This document shows positions 63,986-64,000 of a stretch of DNA of 64,000 nucleotides, piece by piece. The notes under the pieces are model-generated. The model was not told the DNA's origin and did no database searches. It saw only the letters and a program-made list of their open reading frames with translations. Origin of the DNA: Polaribacter aestuariivivens (lineage in GTDB: Bacteria > Bacteroidota > Bacteroidia > Flavobacteriales > Flavobacteriaceae); assembly GCF_005885675.1 (NCBI RefSeq), contig NZ_VANR01000001.1:1-64000 (forward strand), written 5' to 3'. The position numbers were made by a program, and so were the translations under genes. Each line of letters begins with the position of its first letter. Within the stretch, counting starts at the first letter, position 1.

Positions 63986-64000
63986 AAATATCTTATTATA

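Overview
The window reads as chromosomal DNA of a marine-type Flavobacteriaceae bacterium (phylum Bacteroidota), probably near Polaribacter or Tenacibaculum. The genus is inference; the family call rests on several signs. Base composition is very AT-rich. Cargo proteins carry type IX secretion C-terminal signals. There are Bacteroidota-type LptD, TamB and MCE proteins, and LuxR-type helix-turn-helix domains on membrane anchors. Promoters resemble the Bacteroidota TAnnTTTG (-7) / TTG (-33) pattern, and Shine-Dalgarno sequences are largely absent. Gene density is high, and no insertion sequence, prophage, CRISPR array or rRNA operon was seen.

Layout. 1-5.5 kb: the end of a T9SS type B cargo gene, an acyl-CoA carboxylase carboxyltransferase, and the acetate pair pta-ackA. 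5.6-10.7 kb: a T9SS type A repeat protein, yebC, and a divergent accessory pair. That pair is a carboxypeptidase-regulatory/VWA protein facing a membrane-anchored one-component regulator, with a hairpin-rich 345-base spacer between them. 10.7-22.2 kb: a long tightly packed minus-strand block with menE, a CPBP protease, menC, an SRPBCC protein, menA, two bacterial PH-domain proteins, a SPOR lipoprotein, two Fe-S electron-transfer proteins, an MCE/MlaD protein and an N-acetylmuramoyl-L-alanine amidase. 22.3-35.3 kb: lptD, ridA, gap and pfkA, a large tamB divergent from tsaD, and an LTA-synthase-like phosphoglycerol transferase.

35.3-41.9 kb: a minus-strand group with a Gfo/Idh/MocA oxidoreductase, an unknown membrane protein, a sodium:solute symporter preceded by an overlooked 35-residue membrane peptide, and a large PIG-L deacetylase. 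42.1-50.3 kb: dnaN, ACP phosphodiesterase, gamma-glutamyltransferase, a VOC protein, a tricorn-like S41 protease and a pseudouridine synthase. 50.3-53.3 kb: a MocR regulator divergent from a GNAT, DUF1272 and PNPOx-like operon, with direct repeats in the shared spacer. 53.3-64 kb: a protein made of two copies of one domain, an AI-2E family permease, a THUMP-like methyltransferase, a hairpin-rich non-coding spacer, fdhD with a YdeP-type molybdoenzyme, a three-module glycine-rich outer-membrane protein, a small lipoprotein, two tRNA genes and aroC.

Functionally the window mixes core metabolism (acetate, glycolysis, menaquinone, chorismate), envelope assembly (LptD, TamB, MCE, amidase) and a few accessory loci. 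The strongest leads are three promoter-like sites that sit far from any start codon and are followed by hairpins (around 9.2, 57.0 and 61.8 kb), the duplicated-domain and three-module proteins, the MocR direct repeats, and the 35-residue membrane peptide. No complete new defence or biosynthetic system was seen.
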